DNA of 64,000 nt from Fibrobacter succinogenes (GTDB lineage: Bacteria; Fibrobacterota; Fibrobacteria; Fibrobacterales; Fibrobacteraceae): assembly GCA_902761355.1 (NCBI GenBank), contig CACWJY010000003.1, positions 150,931 to 214,930 of the forward strand, written 5' to 3'. Shown in pieces: positions 52,165 through 61,387 of the stretch. The notes under the pieces are model-generated. The model searched no databases. It was not told the origin of the DNA and was given only the letters and a program-made list of their open reading frames with translations. Position numbers and translations under genes: made by a program. How positions within the stretch are numbered: the first letter of the stretch is position 1; each line of letters opens with the position of its first letter.

Positions 52165-52196
52165 AAAAAGCTCTAGGTTACCACCTAGAGCTTTTT
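52165..52196 (+). terminator. Terminator after the PDZ gene
   Basis: AGCTCTAGGT/ACCTAGAGCT with loop TACC, followed by TTTTT. Confidence 0.88.
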
Positions 52197-52247
52197 CATA
52201 TTCTCTTAATACTAGTGATTAGTAGTTGCGCTAAAGCGCATTACTCG

Positions 52248-52330
52248 TCGCCTCGGTCATGTCAGACTGCAAGCAGTCTGCCGCGACACTCGGCTCCTTC
52301 CGTGAGCAACAAACGCCTCGTGTTAACGAG
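52248..52330. repeat. Modular hairpin repeat, copy D, plus a further hairpin
   Basis: CGTCGCCTCGGTCAT, palindrome CAGACTGC/GCAGTCTG (52263-52280) and CGCGACACTCGGCTCC. The ends are those of copies A-C but the inner stem is unrelated. A further palindrome CGCCTCG/CGAGGCG follows at 52311-52330. Confidence 0.7.
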
Positions 52331-52446
52331 GCGTGGTTGCGACCTTTGACCACTTAGCACTTTAGTGCTTATGTGGACATGGCCACCTTTAGGTGGGAGC
52401 GCAAGCCTATGGTAAGAACTGACTTATTTGCAGTTCGCGCGGTGTC

Positions 52447-53009
52447 TTAGTAGTTTTCAGCGGTCACTTCGAAGAAGGACTGCGGATGGGCGCACACGGG
52501 GCATGCGGCCGGGGCCTTGGTGCCCACGACAATGTGTCCGCAGTTGCGGCATTCCCATACCTTGACTTCGCTCTTTTCGAACACGGCGGCGGTCTCCACG
52601 TTCTTGAGGAGGGCGCGGTAGCGTTCTTCGTGGCGCTTCTCGATAGCGGCAACCATGCGGAACTTGTTGGCGAGAGCCTTGAAGCCTTCAGCTTCGGCGG
52701 TCTTCGCAAATTCCTCATACATGTCGGTCCATTCGTAGTTTTCGCCATCGGCGGCGGCCTTTAGGTTGGCAGCGGTATCGCCGATGCCTTCGAGTTCCTT
52801 GAACCACAGCTTGGCGTGTTCCTTTTCGTTGTCGGCAGTCTTCAGGAACAGTTCGGCAATCTGTTCGTAGCCTTCTTTCTTGGCGCAGCTTGCAAAGTAG
52901 GTGTACTTGTTGCGTGCCTGGGATTCGCCTGCGAAGGCGGCCTGGAGGTTCTTTTCGAGGCGGCCTGGAGGTTCTTTTCGGTCTGGGTTCCGGCGTACTT
53001 GTTGGCCAT
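52447..53009 (-). pseudogene. Rubrerythrin, frameshifted by a 23-bp tandem duplication
   Basis: The frame from ATG 53009 (RBS AAGAGGA) begins with '[17 protein letters not shown]' as in rubrerythrin but then leaves the correct frame. Removing one copy of the 23-bp unit restores the sequence '[20 protein letters not shown]' and a full 179-residue protein. That protein includes the diiron residues ('EKEHAKLW', 'EKRHEERY') and a C-terminal rubredoxin-like domain with 'CRNCG' and 'CPVC'. A 91-residue fragment from an inner ATG (52722) could still be made. The protein protects anaerobes against peroxide. The frameshift may be a real mutation, reversible, or an assembly error. Confidence 0.82.
52936..52981. 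repeat. 23-bp tandem duplication in rubrerythrin
   Basis: GGCGGCCTGGAGGTTCTTTT plus CGA (52936-52958) is repeated at 52959-52981 with a single difference in the last base. 23 is not a multiple of three, so the frame is lost. Confidence 0.9.
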
Positions 53010-53353
53010 AATTTCCTCTTCTTGGGTTGTGGGCGTTTGTTCTAAAAATGCCCCTTGTGTCTTAAGGGAATATACACTTTTTTTGTAGCTGCGGAGTAGA
53101 AATTGTCAAAAAAAAACGTTTTTTGGGGTAGATTGCGTCTGTTTTGAGCATTATTCCAACTTGGAATAGCGAATTTTTTCTTTTATACAGAAAAAAGATA
53201 TATCTTAACCATAAATGTTAGGGATTTTGGTTATGAAGTTGAATATTGGCAAGATGATACGTCATCAAGCGGGGGCGTGATATGGCTGCCTCCTTTGAGA
53301 CCGAAAATGTGATTCATCGTGGCGATTGCCACTAAAACTGGACGGAGGTTTGT
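53010..53353. promoter_or_regulatory. Leader region of the Dcu transporter gene
   Basis: About 340 bp. The left part should carry the rubrerythrin promoter. Further right, a possible 15-codon ORF begins at ATG 53233. GGAGG at 53344-53348 is the ribosome site for the transporter. I found no known riboswitch pattern. Confidence 0.3.
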
Positions 53354-54724
53354 ATGACCGTTATGATTATCCAGCTTTTGATAGTGCTGTTGGCGCTTTA
53401 TGTGGGTTCGCGGTACGGGAGCCTTGCGCTCGGCGCGATTTCAGGAATAGGCCTTGCGATTCTTGTGCTCGGCTTTGGCATGCAGCCGGGAAAACCTCCT
53501 ACCGACGTCATCTACATCATTATCGCGGCGGTGACCTGCGCGGGCATCATGCAGGCGTCGGGCGGCATGGATTGGCTAATCCAGATTGCGGAGAAGCTGT
53601 TGCGCAAGCACCCGAACCATATCACCATTCTTGCTCCGCTCTGCACGTTCTTTCTTACGGTGCTCGTGGGTACGGGGCACGTGGTCTATACCCTGATGCC
53701 CATTATATGCGATATCTCGCTCAAGAAGGGAATCCGCCCCGAGCGTCCTTGCGGCGTTGCGTCCGTTGCATCGCAGGTGGGCATTACCTGTTCGCCGATT
53801 GCCGCGGCGGTTGCTTCTTTCGTGATTATTTCGAATGCGAATGGATTTGAAATCAACAACCTGCAGGTGATTGCGATTACGATTCCTGCGTGCCTCTGTG
53901 GCATCATGGCGGCTGCGGCCGTTTCTTACAGGCGCGGTCTGGACCTCGACAAGGATCCCGCTTTCCAGGCGCGACTCAAGGACCCCGAAATGAGGGAGTA
54001 CATGTTCGGCAATACGGCATCGGTCCTCGATAGAGAAATCCCCAAAGAAGCAAAGCGCGCTGTTTATATTTTTATAGCTGCTCTTGCCGTTATTGTATTC
54101 TTCTCGGTGATGCAGATTATCGGTCATGACATTCGTCCCAAGTTCCCGACGGGGAAAGTGGTCGAAGGCGTGGCGCAGGTGAAGCCGCTCGCCATGAATA
54201 TTATCATCCAGATTGTGATGATTTCGGCCGCGGCTTTCATGATCATCTGTTGCAAGGCGAACCCCAAAAAAGCCGTGGCAGGGGCCGTGTGGCAGAGTGG
54301 CATGGTGGCGGTGGTTGCCATTTACGGAATCGCGTGGCTTGCCGATACCTACTTTGCCAACTACATGGACGTGATGCAGGGCGGTCTCAAGGATATCGTG
54401 CAGCATTACCCCTGGGCGATTGCGATTGCGTTCTTTGCGGTGAGCGTGCTGATTAACTCGCAGGGAGCCGTGGTGGTCGCCATGCTCCCGCTGGCCTACA
54501 GTCTCGGAATCGAAGGACCGGTGCTTTTGGGTGTACTCCCGAGCGTGTACGGTTACTTCTTCATTCCGAACTATCCCTCCGATATCGCGACCGTGAACTT
54601 CGACCGTTCGGGAACGACGGTTATCGGTAAGTACCTGCTGAACCACAGCTTTATGCGACCCGGCATGACGAGTGTGATCGTTTCTACGATTGTGGGTATG
54701 CTTTTGGTTAAGGTGTTCTACTGA
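53354..54724 (+). CDS. Anaerobic C4-dicarboxylate transporter (Dcu family)
   Basis: A 456-residue protein with 10-12 hydrophobic segments. It is recognisable from 'TCAGIMQASGGMDWLIQIAE', 'GTGHVVYTLMPIICDISLKK', 'ERPCGVASVASQVGITCSPI' and 'FFIPNYPSDIATVNFDRSGT', which are typical of DcuA/DcuB. It exchanges or exports succinate, fumarate and malate, fitting a succinate-producing anaerobe. RBS GGAGG lies 5 nt upstream. Confidence 0.92.
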   Translation: MTVMIIQLLIVLLALYVGSRYGSLALGAISGIGLAILVLGFGMQPGKPPTDVIYIIIAAVTCAGIMQASGGMDWLIQIAEKLLRKHPNHITILAPLCTFFLTVLVGTGHVVYTLMPIICDISLKKGIRPERPCGVASVASQVGITCSPIAAAVASFVIISNANGFEINNLQVIAITIPACLCGIMAAAAVSYRRGLDLDKDPAFQARLKDPEMREYMFGNTASVLDREIPKEAKRAVYIFIAALAVIVFFSVMQIIGHDIRPKFPTGKVVEGVAQVKPLAMNIIIQIVMISAAAFMIICCKANPKKAVAGAVWQSGMVAVVAIYGIAWLADTYFANYMDVMQGGLKDIVQHYPWAIAIAFFAVSVLINSQGAVVVAMLPLAYSLGIEGPVLLGVLPSVYGYFFIPNYPSDIATVNFDRSGTTVIGKYLLNHSFMRPGMTSVIVSTIVGMLLVKVFY

Positions 54725-54744
54725 TAAACAGCAGAAACTTAGGC

Positions 54745-55980
54745 CTAGCGGCCTGATGCCTTTTCGTAAACGGCGACTTGCCGCTCGATAATCTTGTCCC
54801 AGCTAAAACATTCGTCGATGCGCTGTTGTGCACCGGCGAGTATTTTTTCGGTGAACTCCGGACTTTCGGCTAGGCGCTTGTAGGCGTCGGCGAGGGCTTT
54901 GGGGTCTTTTTCGGGAACGAGGATTCCCGAAACTCCGTCTACCACGACATCGGGGATGCCGCCTACGTTACTTGCGACTACGGGCAGCCCAAGCTCCATT
55001 GCTTCAATTAGTACGACGCCGAGGCCTTCTGTGTCGCCCTTGCTGTCGACGATGGCGGGGAGCGTAAAGACGTTGGCGGTCTTGTATTCGTTCGCGAGTG
55101 CCTCGGGCGAAAGCTTTCCTGTAAAGATGATTTCGGCTGGGAGTGCGGCAAAGCCACTTTGGATTGCTTCGTCACTTGCGTTCCTCGCAATGACGTTTGC
55201 AGCTTGCTCTTTCAGTTGTTCCGTCAAGTCTCCAACGCCGACAATGCGGATTTCGAAAAGGTCGCGCGGTAGGTACTTTGCGGCCTCGATTAGGTAACAG
55301 ATTCCTTTGCGTTCAATATGCCTGCCTACGAACAGAATCTTGAACTTGCCATTGACAGGGTGCGGTTTGACGCTGCGCACCCCTTTTTCTAGCGTGGTCC
55401 CGTACGGGCTCCATTCTACGTCGACGTTGCGGAGTGCTTTGATCTTACCGGCGGTAAAGCTTGAGTTTGCGAATACGGCCTGTGCCTGCTTTATTGCAAA
55501 TTTAAGGAGAGGCTTGACCCATTTCTTTTTGCGGATGAGCAGGAGCTCTGCTCCGTGAAAATTGAGTACTAGCGGAATTTTAAACAACTTAGCGGCGCCG
55601 AGCGCAATGTAGGCATGCGGAAAGGGCCAATGTGCATGAATGATGTCGGGTTTCCACCGGCGGCAAATTTGAATGCACTTAAAAAATCCACTGATGATAT
55701 AGGGAATAGCAAGAAGCTGTAACCAGGGCTTGTTCGCCATCTTGGAAGGGGCGCCTTCTTCGTGCGTCAAGAATTCCCAGTTGGCGGGCGCATAGCGGAA
55801 ACGGTTCACCTTGATGCCGTCGATTTCGTGGCTTTTTAGCCCCTTGTAGGCGGGAGCAAGAACTTGTATGTCAAGTCCAGCCTTTTTGAGGTATGCAATA
55901 GATGTACGTAACCAGGGGACTTCGGCGTCTTCGTGAAAACGCGGGTATACAGAACCGATGACGAGAATTTTCTGGACCAT
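54745..55980 (-). CDS. Family 4 glycosyltransferase with an in-frame repeat insertion
   Basis: A 411-residue GT-B protein. 'RWKPDIIHAHWPFPHAYIAL' is in the N-terminal half; 'GKFKILFVGRHIERKGICYL' and the EX7E-like 'EGLGVVLIEAMELGLPVVAS' with 'GGIPDVVVDG' lie in the C-terminal nucleotide-sugar domain. Residues about 262-273 ('NVIARNASDEAIQ') are encoded by a REP-like repeat (55161-55195) between two strands of the Rossmann fold, probably a surface loop. It adds a sugar to an outer polysaccharide. It may still be active because the frame is kept. Confidence 0.88.
   Translation of the reverse strand: MVQKILVIGSVYPRFHEDAEVPWLRTSIAYLKKAGLDIQVLAPAYKGLKSHEIDGIKVNRFRYAPANWEFLTHEEGAPSKMANKPWLQLLAIPYIISGFFKCIQICRRWKPDIIHAHWPFPHAYIALGAAKLFKIPLVLNFHGAELLLIRKKKWVKPLLKFAIKQAQAVFANSSFTAGKIKALRNVDVEWSPYGTTLEKGVRSVKPHPVNGKFKILFVGRHIERKGICYLIEAAKYLPRDLFEIRIVGVGDLTEQLKEQAANVIARNASDEAIQSGFAALPAEIIFTGKLSPEALANEYKTANVFTLPAIVDSKGDTEGLGVVLIEAMELGLPVVASNVGGIPDVVVDGVSGILVPEKDPKALADAYKRLAESPEFTEKILAGAQQRIDECFSWDKIIERQVAVYEKASGR
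55161..55195. repeat. REP-like repeat inside a coding sequence
   Basis: GGATTGCTTCGTCACTTGCG followed by TTCCTCGCAATGACG, same family as 17791-17825 and 26021-26054, but within the glycosyltransferase gene and in frame. Confidence 0.85.
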
Positions 55981-55981
55981 T

Positions 55982-56437
55982 TTAAACGGAGCTTGCGGGT
56001 TGCGCTGTCAGGTCTTGAATGCAGGTAGGGTAGAGGATGGGCTTGATTTCTTTTTCAAGGATTGTGTCCATGTCCGCAAAATCCATGACTTTTGCCATTT
56101 GCACGATACGCCCCTTGACCCTGTGCCAGCCGTCCATTTTAGAATCCAGGAGCAGGACGCCTAGGCCGGAACCATTTTCGAGGAGTCCGACAATGTCGCT
56201 GCTGCGGGTGCTCTTGCTGAGAGTGGCTAAAAATACTTCCCAAAACTTGGTATAGGTGCTTTCGTCGGGTAGCTCTTTCTTGATTTGCTCAAAGTTGAAT
56301 TCGAGGTACACAAAAGAACTGTTGTCCTCGTCGCTGCGGATAATTTCTTCTTGACAACGCCTTTCGAATATTTCTTCGGTGTATATAGAAATATCATATT
56401 TGCGTTTTCTTATCAAATTGAATAGGAACTCTTTCAT
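55982..56437 (-). CDS. Degenerate GGDEF-like protein
   Basis: A 151-residue protein; start ATG 56437 ('MKEFLFNLIRKRKYD') chosen over 56440. 'YTEEIFERRCQEEIIRSDED' and 'SFVYLEFNFEQIKKELPDES' followed by 'RSSDIVGLLENGSGLGVLLL' have the outline of a GGDEF-type cyclase fold but lack a GGDEF signature. It probably does not make c-di-GMP. It could be a partner of the glycosyltransferase gene, which follows after 1 nt. Confidence 0.5.
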   Translation of the reverse strand: MKEFLFNLIRKRKYDISIYTEEIFERRCQEEIIRSDEDNSSFVYLEFNFEQIKKELPDESTYTKFWEVFLATLSKSTRSSDIVGLLENGSGLGVLLLDSKMDGWHRVKGRIVQMAKVMDFADMDTILEKEIKPILYPTCIQDLTAQPASSV

Positions 56438-56468
56438 CATCAGGTAAAATTTAGGCTATTTTTAGGGC

Positions 56469-58346
56469 ATGCAGCGATTGTTGAAATTGAAAAAAGTGCT
56501 AAAGAACAGTGTTTTGGCGTCTTCCGTCGAAAACTTCAAGGCTATCCGTGCGGCAACGGTAAAGTATCGTCCGTTGCAGGCTGACGAGATCCAGATACTG
56601 GAGAAAAACGGAAACCGCTCCGAGTCTTGGGAAAAGGTGATGGTCGAAAGTGATTTTGACCCCAGCCGCATTTACCGCTCTTCCTTTATGGGAGAGGTTT
56701 ACCTGCCGCGCTTTTTTGGTACGCTGCTCTTGCCGGGTGATGTGTCTTTCCCGACGGGCATCTACGACAGCCTGGTGCATAACTGCATTGTCGAAAACGC
56801 CTTGGTACACAAGGTCGCGATGCTCAGCAATATCTTGGTACGCAGAAGCTCGGTGTTGCAGAACGTGGGTTCTATTGTCAGTAGCGGAAAGATCAACTAC
56901 ATGATAGGCAACGCCATGCATGTGGGCAACGAGATGGGTGGTCGTAGCGTGTTCGTGTTCCCTGAAATCAATACGGAACTCGTAGACATGCAGCTTTTCC
57001 ACAAGCCGGATCCCGAAGTCGCGACCGCTTTTACAGAACAGCTCAAGGCTTACCGCGAAGAGATGGCCCTCCCCTTTGGCATTGTCGGCAAGGGTGCGGT
57101 CATCTGCAACACAAACATTATTCGTAACAGCTGGATTGGTGCGCATGCTCGTATTGAGGGTGCCGAAAAAATCCGTAACTCCGTGGTGCTTTCGTCGCTC
57201 GAAGAACCAAGCCACGTTTATGATTCGGTGATTCTCGAAAATTCGAATGTGCAGATGGGGGTCACCATCCATACGGGGGCCGAGGTGCAGGGCTCTGTCT
57301 TGATGAGCCGCACGACGGTTGCCTGCAAGGCTATCGTAAAGTCTTCAATTATCGCTCCTTGCTGTCATATAGAAGAGGGCGAGGTGAATAGCTCGTATAT
57401 GGGCCCCATGACGCAAATGCATCACCATTCGCTGTTGATCGCGGCCCTTTGGCCCGAAGGCTGTGGCAACCTGGGTTATGGCGCGAATGTCGGTAGTAAC
57501 CATACAGGTCGCATGCCCGACCAAGAGGTAATGCCTGCGCAGGGGATGTTCTTTGGGCTTGGCGTCAATATCAAGTTCCCGGCAAACTACCGTGAGTCTC
57601 CTTTTACCTTGATTGCGACGGGCCTTACGACGCTCCCGCAGCGTGTCAAGTTCCCGTTCTCGCTGATTCGTCCGGGAGACCCGCAGCTGGCCGGTGTCGC
57701 TCCGCGCCTCAACGAAATTGTTCCCGGCTGGAACTATGCGCGCAATGCCTATGCGCTCGACCGTAACCTTTACAAGTACTCGCTGCGTGGAAAGGGGATT
57801 GTGCCCTCGGCATTCTACAGTATCTTTAATGCGGACGTGGTGCGCTATGTATGTGACGCCTTGCAGCGCCTGCAGGTGACTGTTATCCGCGATATCTACA
57901 CCAAGGAACATATCGACGGAATCGGCGAAAACTTCTTGCGCGAACGTGTACGTCAGCAGGCTATCAAGACATATCAGGAATACCTGGAACGTTACGTTCT
58001 AGAATCGATTATTACTTTGGTTGTAACCGACGTGAATCTTCAGTCGCAGCCGGTCAAAGAACTGCGCCGCCTAGCGACCAACGATGCGAACAAGGATGCG
58101 ATGCGCATGGTTACGCTTCCTGAAACGTTCGATGAGTTGATTAAGCGCTATCGTCAGCTTGAGAAGGATTGGTTCGAGCGTGTGACGCATGGGCTTGACA
58201 AGGACAACGAACGCGGCCGCGAAATTTTTGACGACTACGATGACGCACACCCCATCGACCGTGGCTTTACCGAATGGGAAAAGGCTCGCGTCGAAGAAAA
58301 GTTACGCCGTCTGGGTACGATTGTAAAGGTGACTAAGCCCGAATGA
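56469..58346 (+). CDS. DUF4954 protein, hexapeptide-type beta-helix
   Basis: A 625-residue protein. Residues about 100-340 hold repeated left-handed beta-helix units ('GIVGKGAVICNTNIIRNSWI', 'GAHARIEGAEKIRNSVVLSS', 'GVTIHTGAEVQGSVLMSRTT'), as in sugar-nucleotide acyl/uridylyltransferases, but without their nucleotidyl domain. The region after 340 ('MPAQGMFFGLGVNIKFPANY') and the C-terminal helical part match what I recall of DUF4954 proteins. Function unknown. The 3' end overlaps the next gene by 4 nt (ATGA). Confidence 0.8.
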   Translation: MQRLLKLKKVLKNSVLASSVENFKAIRAATVKYRPLQADEIQILEKNGNRSESWEKVMVESDFDPSRIYRSSFMGEVYLPRFFGTLLLPGDVSFPTGIYDSLVHNCIVENALVHKVAMLSNILVRRSSVLQNVGSIVSSGKINYMIGNAMHVGNEMGGRSVFVFPEINTELVDMQLFHKPDPEVATAFTEQLKAYREEMALPFGIVGKGAVICNTNIIRNSWIGAHARIEGAEKIRNSVVLSSLEEPSHVYDSVILENSNVQMGVTIHTGAEVQGSVLMSRTTVACKAIVKSSIIAPCCHIEEGEVNSSYMGPMTQMHHHSLLIAALWPEGCGNLGYGANVGSNHTGRMPDQEVMPAQGMFFGLGVNIKFPANYRESPFTLIATGLTTLPQRVKFPFSLIRPGDPQLAGVAPRLNEIVPGWNYARNAYALDRNLYKYSLRGKGIVPSAFYSIFNADVVRYVCDALQRLQVTVIRDIYTKEHIDGIGENFLRERVRQQAIKTYQEYLERYVLESIITLVVTDVNLQSQPVKELRRLATNDANKDAMRMVTLPETFDELIKRYRQLEKDWFERVTHGLDKDNERGREIFDDYDDAHPIDRGFTEWEKARVEEKLRRLGTIVKVTKPE

Positions 58347-58927
58347 TTTCATTAGGGGCAATGCTCGTCTTTTGCCTTGCGCTAGAATTTGTGGCGCGGC
58401 TTGTGCTCGAAATCCGCGAACGCAGGCTTACGCAGCTTCATGGCGGAATGTTTGCGCTTCTCCGTTTAATTCCGCTTGTCAACGATATTGTGCCGCTTCC
58501 GGAAAATCGTCGGGAGCCTCTCGAAAATGAATTTGTAAAGCTGCACGAAGAGGGGCATGCGAGCTTGCGTCACGGCATTCTGCGTAATTTGGCAAAGGTG
58601 GCGTTGCTGTTGCTTGCCGTGTGGTTACTCGCCTTTTTATTTGCAAGCCGCGGTCTGTCTCTTATAGAAGCGATTCTTTGGTTGCATCTGGCTGCAATCC
58701 CCGTACGCATCGTATTCCACCTGTACTGTTGGCATCAGGAATATGAGGCCGACCGTTACGCATTTGATAAGCTTGGAAAAAAGAAGGCGAAAGCCGCTAT
58801 GCGCGACTTGGCGGAATGCGAAATCCCCTATACCAAGCTTTTTGCGGTTGTATATCGTGAACACCCCACGGTGGTGATCCGCAGTCTCAAGATTTTAAAT
58901 AAAGAAATTAAGCCCGAAAGTAATTGA
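58343..58927 (+). CDS. M48-like integral-membrane metalloprotease
   Basis: A 194-residue protein with 2-3 membrane helices. Zinc motif His68-Glu69-x-x-His72 ('KLHEEGHASL') and, after two helices, the third-ligand motif Glu133-x-x-x-Asp137 ('HQEYEADRYAFDKLG') match the HExxH...ExxxD scheme of M48/HtpX. It is shorter than HtpX (about 290). It is translationally coupled to the DUF4954 gene, so they may act in the same process. Confidence 0.7.
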   Translation: MISLGAMLVFCLALEFVARLVLEIRERRLTQLHGGMFALLRLIPLVNDIVPLPENRREPLENEFVKLHEEGHASLRHGILRNLAKVALLLLAVWLLAFLFASRGLSLIEAILWLHLAAIPVRIVFHLYCWHQEYEADRYAFDKLGKKKAKAAMRDLAECEIPYTKLFAVVYREHPTVVIRSLKILNKEIKPESN

Positions 58928-58931
58928 CGGA

Positions 58932-60287
58932 TTATCGCTTGCGTCCCAGTGCAAGGATAAAGGCGTTTATGGCGAAGGCGGCAATCATCAGGATGTCGCC
59001 GGTGTGTGCGCCAAGCGCCCCCGGCAGGGCAGGGCAAAGCTTGCCTGCAAGTGCGAGTGCGCCGCCCACGACAATGGCCGCTGCTACAAACTGAGGCTTT
59101 GCCTTAAGGCCCAGAAGTCCCCACAGGATAGGAACGGTAAATGCTCCGGCATAGACGGCAAGCGCAAGGAGCAGGGTGCCGATAATGTCGGTAAACACGA
59201 GCGCAAGCAGCAGGGCGACAATTCCGTTCAAAAAGATGATGAGGCGTGCCTTGGCAAGGTTGCGGGATTCTTTTTTGCCCTGCATGTTTTTTCGTAAAAA
59301 TCCGCAGAGGATTACGGAGCTGCTAAGGAGCGTTGTATCTGCGCTGCTAAGCACGACACTTAGCAGTGCGAGGGCTATCAGGGGAATCAAGGGGGCGGGC
59401 AAGACTTGTGTGGCGATTGCCGTAATGCGTGCTCCCTGGGCATTTTCGAGACCGACTCCGTACATCGCCAAGAATCCGATGACGAATGCGATGGGGATCA
59501 GTGTTGCCGCGGCCATGGCGATTCCCTTTTTGGCGGTTGCCGTATCCTTGGCGCAGAACATGCGGCTAAAGATGTCGGGGCCCGCGGTGTAGGTGGTGCC
59601 GTAGGTGAGAATTAATAGGAACAAGTCTAGCGGCGTAAAGCTTGCGTTAAAGGGGAATTGGGGGGCCTTCTGCAGGATTTCGGAGAGTGAATGCGTTTCG
59701 GGGGTGCCTGCGAATAGTGCGAATGCGGCAAGCACCAGGAGGCCCGCGATAATGAGGCATGCCTGCAAAAAGTCGGTGCGTAAGATAGACAACTGTCCGC
59801 CCGCAAGTGTATAGCCCGTGAATACGGCTGCCGAAACGATTGCTGCCGTCGTGTAGGTAAACGAGGTGAAAGTCATCAGGAGTTTTGCGGCGGCGATAAT
59901 CTGTGCGGCGACAATGCCGGTCCATGCGACCGGTATCACCAGCGAGGCGACTAGCCGCGGGCCTTTGCCGTATAGGTTTTCGACAAGGTCGGGTAGCGCG
60001 TATTTTCCGTGTTCGTAGGCGCGGGCCGCAAATGGGATTAGCGCGATTAGTCCGAGCGCTCCTGTAAGCATGAACCAGCTGGCGGCCCCGCCGAGTCTAG
60101 CTCCGCTGTCGATTGCGCCTATCACGGCCGACCCGCCAAGGATTGTTGCCACGAGGCTCCCTGCGACAGCCTTTGCCGATGCTCCCTTGCGCGCCACGAA
60201 GAAATCGGGAATGTCCTTGACGTGCCGCGCACTGCGTACGGCAATCAGCACCAAGAAAACTAAGTAGGCCATCAGCGCGATATTCAT
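58932..60287 (-). CDS. Sodium:solute symporter (SSS family)
   Basis: A 451-residue protein. The second ATG at 60287 has TAGGAG six bases upstream and is preferred over 60293. About 13 hydrophobic segments. 'SARLGGAASWFMLTGALGLI' and 'YTTAAIVSAAVFTGYTLAGG' with 'PLIALALLSVVLSSADTTLL' are recognisable SSS regions. It uses Na+ to bring in a small solute; the substrate is not predictable. It is convergent with the protease gene. Confidence 0.85.
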   Translation of the reverse strand: MNIALMAYLVFLVLIAVRSARHVKDIPDFFVARKGASAKAVAGSLVATILGGSAVIGAIDSGARLGGAASWFMLTGALGLIALIPFAARAYEHGKYALPDLVENLYGKGPRLVASLVIPVAWTGIVAAQIIAAAKLLMTFTSFTYTTAAIVSAAVFTGYTLAGGQLSILRTDFLQACLIIAGLLVLAAFALFAGTPETHSLSEILQKAPQFPFNASFTPLDLFLLILTYGTTYTAGPDIFSRMFCAKDTATAKKGIAMAAATLIPIAFVIGFLAMYGVGLENAQGARITAIATQVLPAPLIPLIALALLSVVLSSADTTLLSSSVILCGFLRKNMQGKKESRNLAKARLIIFLNGIVALLLALVFTDIIGTLLLALAVYAGAFTVPILWGLLGLKAKPQFVAAAIVVGGALALAGKLCPALPGALGAHTGDILMIAAFAINAFILALGRKR

Positions 60288-60359
60288 CGGCATCTCCTAA
60301 AACCTTTAAATTTAGCCCCAAAGATACAAATTTTGTATATTCTTTGCAAAGAGGTTTTT

Positions 60360-61346
60360 ATGTCTCGATTTTTGAGTTTTTTTGCATCTGTTTTTGCCGT
60401 AATCGCAATTTGTACCACTGCAGCTTTCGCTTTTGACGTCTCGGTCAAGGCTAATGTCGATAATGCCCAGGTGTTTGTGGGCGACATGTTCAACTACGAA
60501 ATCCAGGTGACCGCTCCCGAAAACGCTGTGGTCGACTTGCCTAGTTTTGTCGGTAACCTCGGCAGTTTCGAAGTCAAGGAGATGAAAAACGAGAAGGTGA
60601 CCGAGGGCATGCCAAAGGGGACTGCCAAGTTTACCTGGCTTGCGACGCTCAATACCTTTGTCAGCGGCGACTTTCTGATTGCCCCGCAGCAGGTGAATGC
60701 CGTTGTCGGTAGCGATACTGTCAAGACAAGCACCGATCCCGTGGCGGTAAAGGTTTCTACCCGTACCACCGGCGAAGAAACCGATATTCTCGAAGCCGAA
60801 GATCCGCTTGATGACCCGCGCCTTCCGCAGTGGCTATACATTTTGCTGATTGTGGTGGGGGTGATGCTCCTCGTGATTCTCGGCTGGTTCCTGCATCAAA
60901 AGTTTGCGAAAAAGGCCGAAGCTCCCAGGCTTCCTCCTTACGAAGAGGCGGTGCTTGCGCTCAAGGAGCTCCGCGCAAAGAATTACCTTGCCGAAGGGAA
61001 TCAAGGCGATTACTTTATGGCTCTTGGATTCATCGCGCGCCGCTATATCGAGCGCCGTTTCGAAGTCGATATTTTGGATGCCACCGTTGCCGAACTCAAG
61101 CAGCGCATGGCTCATGTGGCGGGCCTCCCGCAGGCCTATAAGGAATCGGTCGTGACGCTTGCCGTCGAAACCGAACCGGTCAAGTTCGCCAAGATGAAGC
61201 TCGAGGGGGAACGTTGCCGTTTCTGGGACGAATGGGCGGACCGCCTGCTCGAGGATACGAAACCTACGCCAGAAGAGGAACAGCAGAAAAAAGACGAGTT
61301 GAAAGCCGCTGTCGATATTGTTCGTAAGAGCAAAAAGGCGAAATAG
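60360..61346 (+). CDS. BatD-like membrane protein
   Basis: A 328-residue protein from ATG 60360. A signal peptide ('FFASVFAVIAICTTAAFAF') is followed by a beta-rich Oxygen-tolerance-like domain ('VKANVDNAQVFVGDMFNYEI' and 'GTAKFTWLATLNTFVSGDFL'), one membrane helix ('LYILLIVVGVMLLVILGWFL') and a cytoplasmic helical part ('EEAVLALKELRAKNYLAEGN', 'GFIARRYIERRFEVDILDAT') like DUF4381/BatD. Bat proteins cluster with MoxR ATPases, but none is next to this gene in the window. Confidence 0.75.
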   Translation: MSRFLSFFASVFAVIAICTTAAFAFDVSVKANVDNAQVFVGDMFNYEIQVTAPENAVVDLPSFVGNLGSFEVKEMKNEKVTEGMPKGTAKFTWLATLNTFVSGDFLIAPQQVNAVVGSDTVKTSTDPVAVKVSTRTTGEETDILEAEDPLDDPRLPQWLYILLIVVGVMLLVILGWFLHQKFAKKAEAPRLPPYEEAVLALKELRAKNYLAEGNQGDYFMALGFIARRYIERRFEVDILDATVAELKQRMAHVAGLPQAYKESVVTLAVETEPVKFAKMKLEGERCRFWDEWADRLLEDTKPTPEEEQQKKDELKAAVDIVRKSKKAK

Positions 61347-61387
61347 CATATGACGGGGTAACGTTTTCGCGAAATTTTTCTATAGTT

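Noticed and set aside
52447..52722. A separate small rubredoxin-like gene
   Set aside because: The 91-residue frame is the C-terminal half of the frameshifted rubrerythrin, with no ribosome site at its ATG.
53010..53353. A riboswitch (c-di-GMP or other) before the Dcu gene
   Set aside because: I compared by eye with known motifs and found no conserved core; kept only as a leader region.
53576..54646. 356-residue minus-strand ORF opposite the Dcu transporter
   Set aside because: His/Arg-rich antisense of a clear transporter.
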